Shown: piece by piece, positions 56,281 to 64,000 of the stretch
How positions within the stretch are numbered: position 1 is the stretch's first letter
How the letters are laid out: every line of letters starts with the position of its first letter
Assembly: GCA_965216135.1 (NCBI GenBank)
Contig: CBDCFL010000024.1
Coordinates: 806,001-870,000 of the forward strand
DNA length: 64,000 nucleotides
DNA from: CBDCFL01 sp965216135
GTDB lineage: Bacteria; Pseudomonadota; Alphaproteobacteria; Rhodobacterales; Rhodobacteraceae
Direction of reading: 5' to 3'
Notes under the pieces: model-generated
Database searches by the model: none
What the model was told of the DNA's origin: nothing
Seen by the model: the letters and a program-made list of their open reading frames with translations, nothing else
Program-made: the position numbers and the translations under genes

Positions 56281-57133
56281 GTGACATTACCACCGCGATC
56301 CGATCAGCCGGGACATGAGGTCACCAATCAGCCGGTTACTGGGTGGGCAGGTGATCTTTGGGCCGAGGACCTGGCGCTGCAAGAGGCCGCGCAAGCGTTT
56401 GGCGCAGATGCTGCGGCGTTGTCAGCATTCGGCCAAAAGATGGGATCGCCCGACATGCGCAACGCGGGACGGGACGCCAATCGTCACCTGCCCGAACTGG
56501 TGGCCTTCGACGCGCAAGGCAGGCGTCTGGACGAAGTTCACTATCACCCGGCCTATCATCAGCTGTTGCAGCACGGGCTGGGCGCTGGTTATGCCGCCCT
56601 GCCGTGGGAGGGTGCGCCAGGCGGGCACGCCACCCATGCCGCAATACCTCAACAACAAACGCTGCCCGAATGTTGTCTACGAGGCGATGGAGGCCATGGG
56701 CGGCATGGGCGACGTTGAAGACACCACATTGCCGATGCTGTTTCGCGAATCGCCGCTCAATTCAATCTGGGAAGGCTCCGGCAATGTCATCTGTCTCGAC
56801 GTGTTGCGCACGCTGGCGCACGAACCGCTGGCGGGTGAGGCACTGAATGCAGAGCTTGACGCGGCGCGGGGTAGCGATGAGCGCTTTGATATGGCACTGG
56901 GGGAAGCACGGGTCCGCTGGCGCAAATCGCCGGAGGAGAACGAAGCGCGGGTCTTTGTCGAAGCCATGGCCACGCTTTTGACCGCTGCAATTTTGATCCG
57001 GCACGCGCCATCTGCCATTGCCGATGGCTACGTCACCAGCCGCTTGATGAATGACCGCGGCAGCACCGCGGGCACGGTCACGGGGATCGAGGCAAAGGCG
57101 ATCCTGGAACGCTGTCAGGCAATCGACGCCTGA
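56281..57133 (+). pseudogene. AidB-like acyl-CoA dehydrogenase with large internal deletion
   Basis: GTG at 56281 opens EVTNQP, DLWAEDLALQEAAQAF and HYHPAYHQLLQHGLGAGYAALPWEG, the N-terminus of AidB-type dehydrogenases. After GHATHA (about 56640) the sequence jumps, in another frame, to PQYLNNKRCPNVVYEAMEAMGGMGDVED, close to the C-terminal third (SIWEGSGNVICLDVLRTL). Roughly 230 residues including most of the FAD and acyl-CoA binding core are gone. The gene is therefore dead. It converges with the aldolase gene, overlapping by 19 bases. Confidence 0.82.
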
Positions 57134-58005
57134 TAAATGCTGTCAATCGTTGAGCCCAGCAGCGCGTCAAACTCGGAGTCCGTCTGCTCGACCGAGAGCC
57201 CTTCGGTCAGGGCGCGGCTGAAACTGGCGATCATGCCGGTATTCGCGGACAACTTTTCATTGGCTTGCTGGCGCGAATATCCGCCTGACAAAGCCACAAC
57301 GCGCATAATCTTTGGATGATTTATCAGGCTCGCGTAATGATTGACGCTGTTCGGCAAGGTCAACTTGAGCATCACCTGTTGGTCGGCGCCAAGCGCGTCA
57401 ATTTGGGCATGGAGTTCCTTTAGCAGAATGTCCTCGGCGTCGGCCTTGTCCGCGATGGAAATCGTGACTTCCGGCTCGATAATCGGCATCAGACCGTGGC
57501 CGAGGATCTGTTTGCCGATCTGTAACTGCTGCGCGACGTTTGCCGCAATGCCGGTTGCCGACGCGGCGTCTATGACCGAGCGCATTTTCGTGCCGAACAC
57601 ACCCTTGGCCGTCGCGCGTTGGCAAAGGCCATCCAGATCAGCGATGGGTTTCATCAGCTTGACGCCATCGGCGGCCTCTTCCAACCCTTTGTCGACCTTC
57701 AAAAACGGCACGACGCCGCGATTTTCCCACAGGTAACGGGCCGATGGCATGCCGCCAATCTCACGCTCCATGGTTATTTCAAACAGGATCGCGCCGACAA
57801 CCTTTTCGCCGGAAAATGCCGGAGATTGCACGATGCGTGCGCGCATCTGATGGATCAGATCGAACATTTCCGCGTCATTTGCATAAGCGGATTTATCAAT
57901 GCCGTAGAGGCCCAAAGCCTTGGGTGTCGACCCGCCGCTTTGGTCCAATGCCGCGACAAAGCCGTCGCCGGTACTCATTTGCTGCGCCTGCTGTTGTTTG
58001 GTCAT
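57115..58005 (-). CDS. Class I fructose-bisphosphate aldolase
   Basis: 296 residues. GFVAALDQSGGSTPKAL at the N-terminus, the Schiff-base Lys probably in QVMLKLTLPN, and GGYSRQQANEKL for phosphate binding. Schiff-base aldolase that cleaves fructose-1,6-bisphosphate; no metal site is needed. It is next to pgk on the same strand (81 bp between), so the two are probably co-expressed. Confidence 0.9.
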   Translation of the reverse strand: MTKQQQAQQMSTGDGFVAALDQSGGSTPKALGLYGIDKSAYANDAEMFDLIHQMRARIVQSPAFSGEKVVGAILFEITMEREIGGMPSARYLWENRGVVPFLKVDKGLEEAADGVKLMKPIADLDGLCQRATAKGVFGTKMRSVIDAASATGIAANVAQQLQIGKQILGHGLMPIIEPEVTISIADKADAEDILLKELHAQIDALGADQQVMLKLTLPNSVNHYASLINHPKIMRVVALSGGYSRQQANEKLSANTGMIASFSRALTEGLSVEQTDSEFDALLGSTIDSIYQASIA

Positions 58006-58085
58006 GTTAGATCCGCCTGTCTATGGGTCATGTTGGGATTATCTCTATGCCCGGTCGCGTTGCTTCGCAAACGGGGTCTTCGGTT

Positions 58086-59276
58086 TCAAATTTCCAATGC
58101 TGCGACGCCCGGCAGAGTCTTGCCTTCCATCCATTCAAGAAACGCGCCGCCGGCGGTTGAGATATAGCTGAAATCTTGCGCCACACCGGCCTTGTTCAAC
58201 GCCGCCACTGTGTCGCCGCCGCCAGCAACCGAGCGCAAAGTGCTCTTGCGCGTCAACTCCGCTGCGACCAGCGCGGCGGCATTGGTTGCGGCATCGAAGG
58301 GTTCCAGTTCAAATGCGCCGAGCGGCCCGTTCCAGATCAGCGTCTTGCTGTCGCGCAGCGCAGCCGCAATCCGCGCCACACTTTGTGGTCCGGCATCAAG
58401 GATCATTGCATCGGGCGGGCAGGCCGTTGCAGCGACAGTTTCGTTGGCCGCGTGGGCGCGGAAATCTCTGGCCACGACAACGTCGATGGGCAAGATAATC
58501 TCGCACCCCGCCTCGCCCGCTGCTTTCAAAATATCGCGCGCGGTGGCGGCAAGGCCGTGCTCGCACAAAGATTTGCCGACGCCATGGCCCTGCGCGGCCA
58601 GAAACGTATTGGCCATGCCGCCGCCGATGATCAGAAAATCAACCTTGCGAACCAGATTGCCGAGCAAAGCAAGTTTGGACGAGACCTTCGCGCCGCCAAC
58701 AATGGCAGCCACCGGCCTTTCGGGACGCCCAAGGGCCGCCTCAAGCGCTTCGAGCTCGGCGGCCATCAGTCTGCCTGCGCAGGCGGGCAAAAGGTGGGCT
58801 ATGCCCTCGGTAGAGGCGTGTGCGCGATGGGCGGTTGAAAAGGCATCCATGACAAAGATATCGCCATGGGCGGCAAGTGCTGCAGCAAAGGCCGGATCGT
58901 TCGTCGTTTCACCGGCGTGAAAGCGCGTGTTTTCGAGCAATACCACCGTTCCTGCTTCTTGCGCCGCGATCGCTTCACTTGCAGACGACCCAATGCAATC
59001 ATCGGAAAATATCACCGGCGCGGCGATCTTGTCTGCCAGCGTTGCGGTCAGTTGAGCCAGCGAAAAGTCAGGCTTTGGCTTTCCACCGGGGCGTCCGAAA
59101 TGGGCCAGCAGCACCGGCCTGCCACCAGCGGCCAGAATATCGCGAATTGTGGGCACGATACGCTCGATCCGGGTCGCATCGGTAACTTGGCCGTCGCGGA
59201 CCGGCACATTGATGTCGACGCGCACCAGAACGGTTTTTTGCGCCAATTCTACGTCGTCCAGCGTATTCCAGGCCAT
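58086..59276 (-). CDS. pgk: Phosphoglycerate kinase
   Basis: 396 residues, standard length. VLVRVDINVPVRDGQVTD, LLAHFGRPGGKPKPDFSL, LLENTRFHAGE, IVGGAKVSSKLALL and the C-terminal AGGGDTVAAL signatures are present. It moves a phosphate from 1,3-bisphosphoglycerate to ADP. ATG at 59276 (MAWNTLDD) gives the family N-terminus. Divergent from ppiB. Confidence 0.97.
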   Translation of the reverse strand: MAWNTLDDVELAQKTVLVRVDINVPVRDGQVTDATRIERIVPTIRDILAAGGRPVLLAHFGRPGGKPKPDFSLAQLTATLADKIAAPVIFSDDCIGSSASEAIAAQEAGTVVLLENTRFHAGETTNDPAFAAALAAHGDIFVMDAFSTAHRAHASTEGIAHLLPACAGRLMAAELEALEAALGRPERPVAAIVGGAKVSSKLALLGNLVRKVDFLIIGGGMANTFLAAQGHGVGKSLCEHGLAATARDILKAAGEAGCEIILPIDVVVARDFRAHAANETVAATACPPDAMILDAGPQSVARIAAALRDSKTLIWNGPLGAFELEPFDAATNAAALVAAELTRKSTLRSVAGGGDTVAALNKAGVAQDFSYISTAGGAFLEWMEGKTLPGVAALEI

Positions 59277-59405
59277 GGCGATCCTTCCGGGCAGGCGAAT
59301 TTGCGCCTCTTGCACCTGATTGCGTGGCAAAGGTCAACATCGGGCTTTCCCTTGGCGCGCGCGCGCCCTAGTTTCGCTGTCAAATTGGGCATTCAGGAGC
59401 CAACA

Positions 59406-59915
59406 ATGAGCGACATCAAAGACCCGGAGAACACGATTCTGATCGAGATGAAAGGCGGGACAGTCACGATTGAGCTGTTGCACGACATCGCGCCTGCTCA
59501 TGCAGCCAGGATGAAGGAACTAGCCCGCGCGGGGGCCTATGACAATGTCTGCTTTCACCGGGTGATCCACGGTTTCATGGCGCAAACCGGAGATGTCGAA
59601 CATGGCAATCTGGAAAAGAGTTTCAACCTGCACCGCGCCGGGACCGGCGCATCAGAAATGGACGATCTGCCCGCGGAGTTTTCGCGCATCCCCCATGATC
59701 GCGGCACGTTGGGCGCGGCGCGCAGCCAGAACCCCAATTCGGCGAACTCCCAGTTTTTCATAAATTTCTCGGACAACAATTTTCTGGACGGCCAATATAC
59801 AGTCTTCGGTAGGGTAATTTCCGGCATGGAACATGTCGATGCGATCGAACGCGGCGAGCCGCCGATGAACCCCGATCGCATGGTCTCAGTCAAGGTTGCC
59901 GCCGATGTCGCGTAA
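59406..59915 (+). CDS. ppiB: Cyclophilin-type peptidyl-prolyl isomerase, cytoplasmic
   Basis: 169 residues. The active-site elements FHRVIHGFMAQTGD (Arg/Phe/Gln), GAARSQNPNSANSQFFI and FLDGQYTVFGRV are all present. No signal peptide. GGAG lies before the ATG at 59406. It overlaps the second isomerase gene, indicating a duplicated pair in one operon. Confidence 0.93.
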   Translation: MSDIKDPENTILIEMKGGTVTIELLHDIAPAHAARMKELARAGAYDNVCFHRVIHGFMAQTGDVEHGNLEKSFNLHRAGTGASEMDDLPAEFSRIPHDRGTLGAARSQNPNSANSQFFINFSDNNFLDGQYTVFGRVISGMEHVDAIERGEPPMNPDRMVSVKVAADVA

Positions 59916-60546
59916 TCTGGTCTATATTTTTCTTCTGACTTTGGCCGTGGTCGTTGGCGGTGTTTATTTCCTGGGTGGGCGCACCGATACATCCGCGAAT
60001 GTGCCCGACGTTGCGGCGATTGGCACCGACGAGATCGATTCCAGCGGGCCGATTCTGCTGATTAATGTGACCGGCGAGGCCAACGGCACCATCGAAATTC
60101 AGCTCTATCAAAACATCGCACCCGGTCATGTCGAGCGGATCACAGAGCTTGCGGGCGACGGTGTTTATGATGGTGTGGTCTTTCATCGCGTGATCGAGGG
60201 TTTCATGGCGCAAACCGGCGATGTGGAGTTTGGTCGTTTGGACGGCGATGATCTTGCGCGCGCCGGGATGGGGCGGTCATCCTTGCCAAATCTGGCCGCC
60301 GAGTTTTCGGACTTGCCGTTCGCACGGGGCACCGTCGGCATGGCCCGCGCGGCTGATCCTAATTCAGCCAATTCGCAGTTTTACATCATGTTTGGGCCGG
60401 CACCGCATCTGCAGGGCCAGTACACTGTGGTCGGACATGTTGTCGCGGGCCTGGACATTCTCGATCAGATCAAGCACGGCGAGGGTCCAAATGGCGCGGT
60501 GCTGGGCGAGCCCGATGTCATGGCGCGCGTGCGCGTGATCGAGTAG
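59905..60546 (+). CDS. Cyclophilin-type peptidyl-prolyl isomerase, membrane-anchored
   Basis: 213 residues. An N-terminal span (LVYIFLLTLAVVVGGVYFLGG) and then a cyclophilin domain with FHRVIEGFMAQTGD, MARAADPNSANSQFYI and LQGQYTVVGHV, closely paralogous to ppiB. The domain is probably periplasmic, helping exported proteins fold. The start lies 11 bases inside ppiB. Confidence 0.9.
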   Translation: MSRNLVYIFLLTLAVVVGGVYFLGGRTDTSANVPDVAAIGTDEIDSSGPILLINVTGEANGTIEIQLYQNIAPGHVERITELAGDGVYDGVVFHRVIEGFMAQTGDVEFGRLDGDDLARAGMGRSSLPNLAAEFSDLPFARGTVGMARAADPNSANSQFYIMFGPAPHLQGQYTVVGHVVAGLDILDQIKHGEGPNGAVLGEPDVMARVRVIE

Positions 60547-60625
60547 CGGGTTTTCAAACCCGCGTGATCGCCCCTATCAAATGCCGCCGTGCCTTGCCAA
60601 TCTGACACCCAAGGAGGCGGACACC

Positions 60626-61597
60626 ATGTTCAAAAGAACCGTCATCGCGGCTATTGCCGCAAGCGCGCTGACAACCTCGGCCTGGGCAAATCCAGAACTC
60701 TGGCGGTCGGAATGGCCGATCACCGATTTTGAAAACTCATCTGTAGCCAATTGGGTTGAAATATTGTCCGGCGGCCCGCCAAAGGACGGCATCCCCGCCT
60801 TGTCCGATCCGACATTCATATCCGTCGCCGCCGAGGACCGCCTTGGCGACCGCGAACCGGTGATCACCGTCGAAATCGATGGCCAGATACCGCGCGCCTA
60901 TCCGATCCGCTATTTAACCTGGCACGAGATCGTCAATGATGTGATCGGCGATGTGCCGGTTGCTGTCACCTTCTGCCCCTTGTGCAATTCCGGGCTGGTA
61001 TTCGACCGCCGGGTTGACGGAGAGCTGCGCACCTTCGGTGTTTCCGGCAAGCTACGTAATTCCGATATGGTGATGTTTGACCGCGAAACCGAAAGCTGGT
61101 GGCAGCAGGCCCTGGGCGAGGGCATCGTCGGTGTTCATAACGGTGACAAGCTAACCCAAATGCCGGCCTGGATGGAAAGCTGGTCCGAGTTTTTGGCGCG
61201 AAACCCGGACGCGCTGGTGATGGATGAGCCCGACTGGCCGCGCCAATATGGGCGCAACCCATATGTCGGCTATGACAGTTCGCGCAGCCCATTCCTCTAT
61301 AACGGCGAAATGCCGCCCCACGACATCCCGGCGCTGGCGCGCGTCGTCCGCGTCGGCGATCACGCCTGGCCAGTATCGCGCCTTCGCGATGAACCCGAAG
61401 TAATGGAGGCCGGTGTCACGATCTCATGGAACGCCGGCCAAGCCTCGGCGCTAGATTCAAGGCGCATATCAAAAGGCAAGGATGTCGGTACAATCCGCGT
61501 TCGCGACGACACCGGCGCAGACGTGCCCCATGACGTGATGTTCGCTTTTGCTTTTCATGCGTTCTGGCCCGATGGCACATGGATGCTCGGCGACTGA
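60626..61597 (+). CDS. DUF3179 domain protein, exported
   Basis: 323 residues with a signal peptide (VIAAIAASALTTSAWA, cleaved before NPEL). The DUF3179 domain has the Cys pair in FCPLCNSGLVFDR and the ESWWQQALGEGIVG region. AAGGAGG is 9 bases before the ATG. The family is widespread, periplasmic and uncharacterised; the CxxC invites a redox or metal role but nothing more can be claimed. Confidence 0.85.
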   Translation: MFKRTVIAAIAASALTTSAWANPELWRSEWPITDFENSSVANWVEILSGGPPKDGIPALSDPTFISVAAEDRLGDREPVITVEIDGQIPRAYPIRYLTWHEIVNDVIGDVPVAVTFCPLCNSGLVFDRRVDGELRTFGVSGKLRNSDMVMFDRETESWWQQALGEGIVGVHNGDKLTQMPAWMESWSEFLARNPDALVMDEPDWPRQYGRNPYVGYDSSRSPFLYNGEMPPHDIPALARVVRVGDHAWPVSRLRDEPEVMEAGVTISWNAGQASALDSRRISKGKDVGTIRVRDDTGADVPHDVMFAFAFHAFWPDGTWMLGD

Positions 61598-61667
61598 CGA
61601 CACCGGGCCTTGAAATCCTACGCGAAATAATGTTGCGTTGCGGCAAGATCGCAAAAGGACTTGCCGA

Positions 61668-62162
61668 ATGCGCACCGGCCTATATCCCGGCACTTTTGAT
61701 CCGCTCACGCTTGGCCATCTTGACATAATCAAACGCGCGGCGAGCCTGGTTGACAAGTTGGTCATCGGTGTTGCGATCAATCGCGACAAGTCACCGCTTT
61801 TCTCGCTAGAGGAACGGGTGACAATGATCGAGGACGAATGTGCCAAATTGTCCCTGCAGCCGGATACCGAAATTGTCGCGCACCCGTTTGAAAATCTGTT
61901 GATTGATTGCGCCAATGATGTTGGGGCAAGCGTCATTATCCGGGGCCTGCGTGCTGTCGCTGATTTTGAATATGAATACCAGATGGTGGGGATGAACCGC
62001 GCGCTCGACAGCTCGGTTGAAACGGTATTTCTGATGGCCGAGGCGCGCCATCAGGCCATCGCATCCAAGCTGGTCAAGGAGATTGCGCGCCTTGGCGGGG
62101 ATGTATCGAGATTTGTGTCGCCCGCGGTAAAAGACGCCTTACGGGAAAAGCTGACGGCGTAG
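61668..62162 (+). CDS. coaD: Phosphopantetheine adenylyltransferase
   Basis: 164 residues of the nucleotidyltransferase superfamily. GTFDPLTLGHLDII carries the (T/H)xGH motif, IIRGLRAVADFEYE the pantetheine site and ASKLVKEIARLGGDVS the C-terminal helix. Makes dephospho-CoA, the fourth step of CoA synthesis. Essential and intact. Confidence 0.96.
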   Translation: MRTGLYPGTFDPLTLGHLDIIKRAASLVDKLVIGVAINRDKSPLFSLEERVTMIEDECAKLSLQPDTEIVAHPFENLLIDCANDVGASVIIRGLRAVADFEYEYQMVGMNRALDSSVETVFLMAEARHQAIASKLVKEIARLGGDVSRFVSPAVKDALREKLTA

Positions 62163-62163
62163 C

Positions 62164-62932
62164 TTACCGGCCCTGATACTCGGCGGGCCGTTTTTCGAGA
62201 AATGCCAGCAGGCCCTCTTTGAAATCGCGGGTTTTGCCGCATTGGCCCTGCAGGCGGGCTTCCAGTGCCAGTTGCTCGTTCAGCGAATTTGTCGCACTTG
62301 CCCGCAGCGCGGTCTTGACGACACCGTATGCCACCGATGGCCCGCGGGCCAGTTGCGCGGCCCGCCCCCGCCAGTGGGCGTCGAACCCATCGTCGCTGAC
62401 GCATTCCCAGATCATTCCCCATTGTGCGGCCTGCGACGCCGTTACGGATTCAGCAAATAGTGATGTCCCTATCGCGCGGGCCATACCGATCTGGCGCGGC
62501 AGCCAATAGGTTCCGCCTGAATCCGGCACCAATCCAATCCGCGTAAAGGCCTGCAGAAAAACCGCGCTCTCGGCAGCGATAACCACATCGGTGGCCAGCG
62601 CCAGGTTGGCACCTGCCCCGGCGGCTGCCCCATTGACCGCTGCCAGCGTCGAAATCTCGGCATTCGTTATCGCCTCGATCATCGGCACATATTCGTCGCG
62701 CAATGTGCGTTCCAGATCCATCCGGTCGGCATTCTTGGCGTCGCCCAGATCCTGGCCCGAGCAAAATGAGCTGCCATTGCCGGTCAAGACCAGAACCCGC
62801 GCCTCGCCACTCGCCCGCCTGACACCATGTAATATCTCGGCCCGCATTTGCACGTTCATCGCGTTCATTACATCGGGCCTGTTCAATGTAATGACGGCCA
62901 TGTCCGTGGTCAGCGCATATTCGATCGTCTCA
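62164..62932 (-). pseudogene. Enoyl-CoA hydratase/isomerase family protein, 5' end removed by IS-C
   Basis: The crotonase fold is complete: GNGSSFCSGQDLGD (first oxyanion hole), NGAAAGAGANLALATDVV (second) and GLVPDSGGTYWL with the Glu-to-Asp change typical of some PaaG-like members. Before the ATG at 62901 the frame continues upstream as ETIEYALTTD, family sequence that runs into the IS-C border at 62933, so the true start is lost. Translation from 62901 gives 245 residues and could still yield enzyme missing about a dozen residues. Likely role in fatty-acid or phenylacetate beta-oxidation. Confidence 0.8.
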
Positions 62933-64000
62933 TACCAACGGCCCCCAGATTTGACTCAAGGGGATTCCCACGAGCGGCGTGATCTGATTCAGTGGCATCA
63001 AGGCAAGGGAGGCTTTGATGGCAGTAAGGATTACGCGCAAAGACAAGTCCGCAGGCGAGCTTCGCCAGGAAGCGGCGCGGTGCCGGGATGGGAAAGCGGC
63101 GCGACGGATGTTGGCGATTGCCCTGGTTCTGGATGGGGTTGACCGCAAGACGGCGGCAGAAAACTGCGGCATGGATCGGCAGACGCTGCGGGATTGGGCC
63201 CACCGTTACAATGCGGAGGGCGTGTCGGGCCTGTTCAACCGTCGCCCGCCGGATCCACCCTGTCTGCTGAGCGCGGCACAGAAGGAGGAGTTGGCGGAAA
63301 TGGTTCGGGCGGGTCCCGACCCCGAAACCGATGGGGTTGTGCGCTGGCGGCGCATTGATCTGAAACGCAAGATCGAAGAGCGCTTCGGCGTCACCATGCA
63401 TGAGCGAACTGTTGGCAAACAATTGGCAAGCCTGGGCTTTCGGCGTCTGTCGGCGCGCCCGCAGCATCCGAAATCCGACCCGGATGCACAGGAGGCTTTT
63501 AAAAAAACTTCGCCGCAGAGGTAGAAGCAGCCTTGCCGGAAACAGCCCGCAGCAAGCCCCTGGAGATATGGTTTCAGGATGAAGCGCGGGTTGGCCAGCA
63601 GGGCACGCTCACCCGTATCTGGGCCGAGCGTGGAACACGCCCCCGTGCCCCGCGCGACACCCGCTATATCTGGAGCTACATTTTCGGCACCGTCTGCCCG
63701 GAACGGGCTGAAGCGGCCGCTCTGATCATGCCACATGCCGACACACAGGCCATGAGCGCGCATCTCGCCGAGATCGCTAAAACCGTCGCATCGGGCGCAC
63801 ATGCCCTTCTCATTCTGGATGGCGCTGGCTGGCACGGTTCGGCAGAGCTGGAGGTACCCGACAACATCACCCTGCTCAAACTCCCGCCCTATTCCCCTGA
63901 ACTCAACCCGATGGAAAATGTGTGGGCTTATCTGCGTGCCAACAAGCTCGCCATATCCGTCTTCGACAATTATGAGCAGATCGTCGACAGGTGTTGCGAA
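62933..64000 (+). mobile_element. IS630-type element IS-C, copy 2 (cut by window edge)
   Basis: Begins TACCAACGG at the 5' end of the enoyl-CoA hydratase gene and continues to the window end; about 90 bases should lie beyond. Inverted relative to copy 1. Confidence 0.9.
63018..64000 (+). CDS. IS630 family transposase (IS-C), two frames, C-terminus outside window
   Basis: Same arrangement as copy 1: frame A ends EAFKKTSPQR and frame B carries DEARVGQ, LDGAGWHG and NPMENVWAYL, with the crossing at the A7 run 63501-63507. The two copies differ at few positions (Thr for Ala in FGTVCPE), so both derive from recent transposition and neither has lost or gained an A. Confidence 0.85.

Noticed and set aside
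1..64000. tRNA or rRNA genes
   Set aside because: Intergenic spaces were read on both strands and no cloverleaf with the conserved GGTTCRA arm or rRNA segment was recognised; a covariance search would be decisive.

Overview
The window looks like chromosome from a marine-type alphaproteobacterium of the order Rhodobacterales (Roseobacter-like). The evidence is gene content and order: glyQ–DUF6446–glyS followed by a pyruvate,phosphate-dikinase-like gene, folB–folP–glmM–moaA, a pdhA–pdhB–DUF5076–pdhC operon with lipoyl-bearing E1 beta, and an LdtR-type MarR regulator. GC is high, with GC-rich palindromes between genes. No rRNA, tRNA, phage or CRISPR was seen. The identification is inference from protein recognition; no search was run.

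Layout. 1–775: IS630-type element IS-B, cut by the window edge. 1162–6481: M48 protease, hydroxyisobutyrate-dehydrogenase-like oxidoreductase, trpD–trpG, and a frameshifted divergent polysaccharide deacetylase. 6482–7874: gene-free, filled with imperfect ~133-bp hairpin repeats. 7877–13890: IS-rich block with an intact IS-A, a frameshifted DUF2235 gene, a decayed IS-B, and a nested mosaic of IS630 and IS1595 remnants. 13975–19324: trkH, then a translationally coupled PhyH oxygenase–HD-domain protein–TauD oxygenase cluster whose third gene is split by an IS1595 element with an 8-bp target duplication. 19478–27519: valS, hisC-like aminotransferase, a conserved hypothetical, a second IS-A, aspartate aminotransferase, an XRE regulator and sdhE. 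27698–29320: ldtR-like regulator split by IS-C. 29631–35296: glycosyltransferase-like protein, metY, SIMPL protein, and a large GspL/GspC-like membrane protein. 35316–37968: SPOR/peptidoglycan-binding trypsin-like protein split by an IS5 element. 38144–44582: glyQ, DUF6446, glyS, ppdK-like. 44697–46099: ISNCY (IS1202-type) element with a 16-bp duplication. 46193–51341: cell-wall hydrolase, folB, folP, glmM, moaA. 51345–56121: pdh operon and an ftsB/divIC-like gene. 56281–57133: internally deleted acyl-CoA dehydrogenase. 57115–62901: aldolase, pgk, two peptidyl-prolyl isomerases, DUF3179 protein, coaD, and an enoyl-CoA hydratase whose 5' end is cut by a second IS-C that runs off the window.

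Overall picture. Core genes (tRNA synthetases, folate, amino-sugar, glycolysis, pyruvate dehydrogenase) are intact. About ten accessory or regulatory genes are broken by insertion sequences of at least four families, single-base shifts, a nonsense codon or a deletion. This is the pattern of a genome under recent IS expansion and relaxed selection. Consensus error is an alternative for the single-base shifts and for the mosaic at 11.3–13.9 kb. The most interesting biology is the coupled PhyH–HD–TauD cluster, which resembles the oxygenase pairs that cleave organophosphonates; next are the GspL/GspC-like protein, the hairpin repeat array, and an IS whose transposase needs a frameshift at an A7 run.
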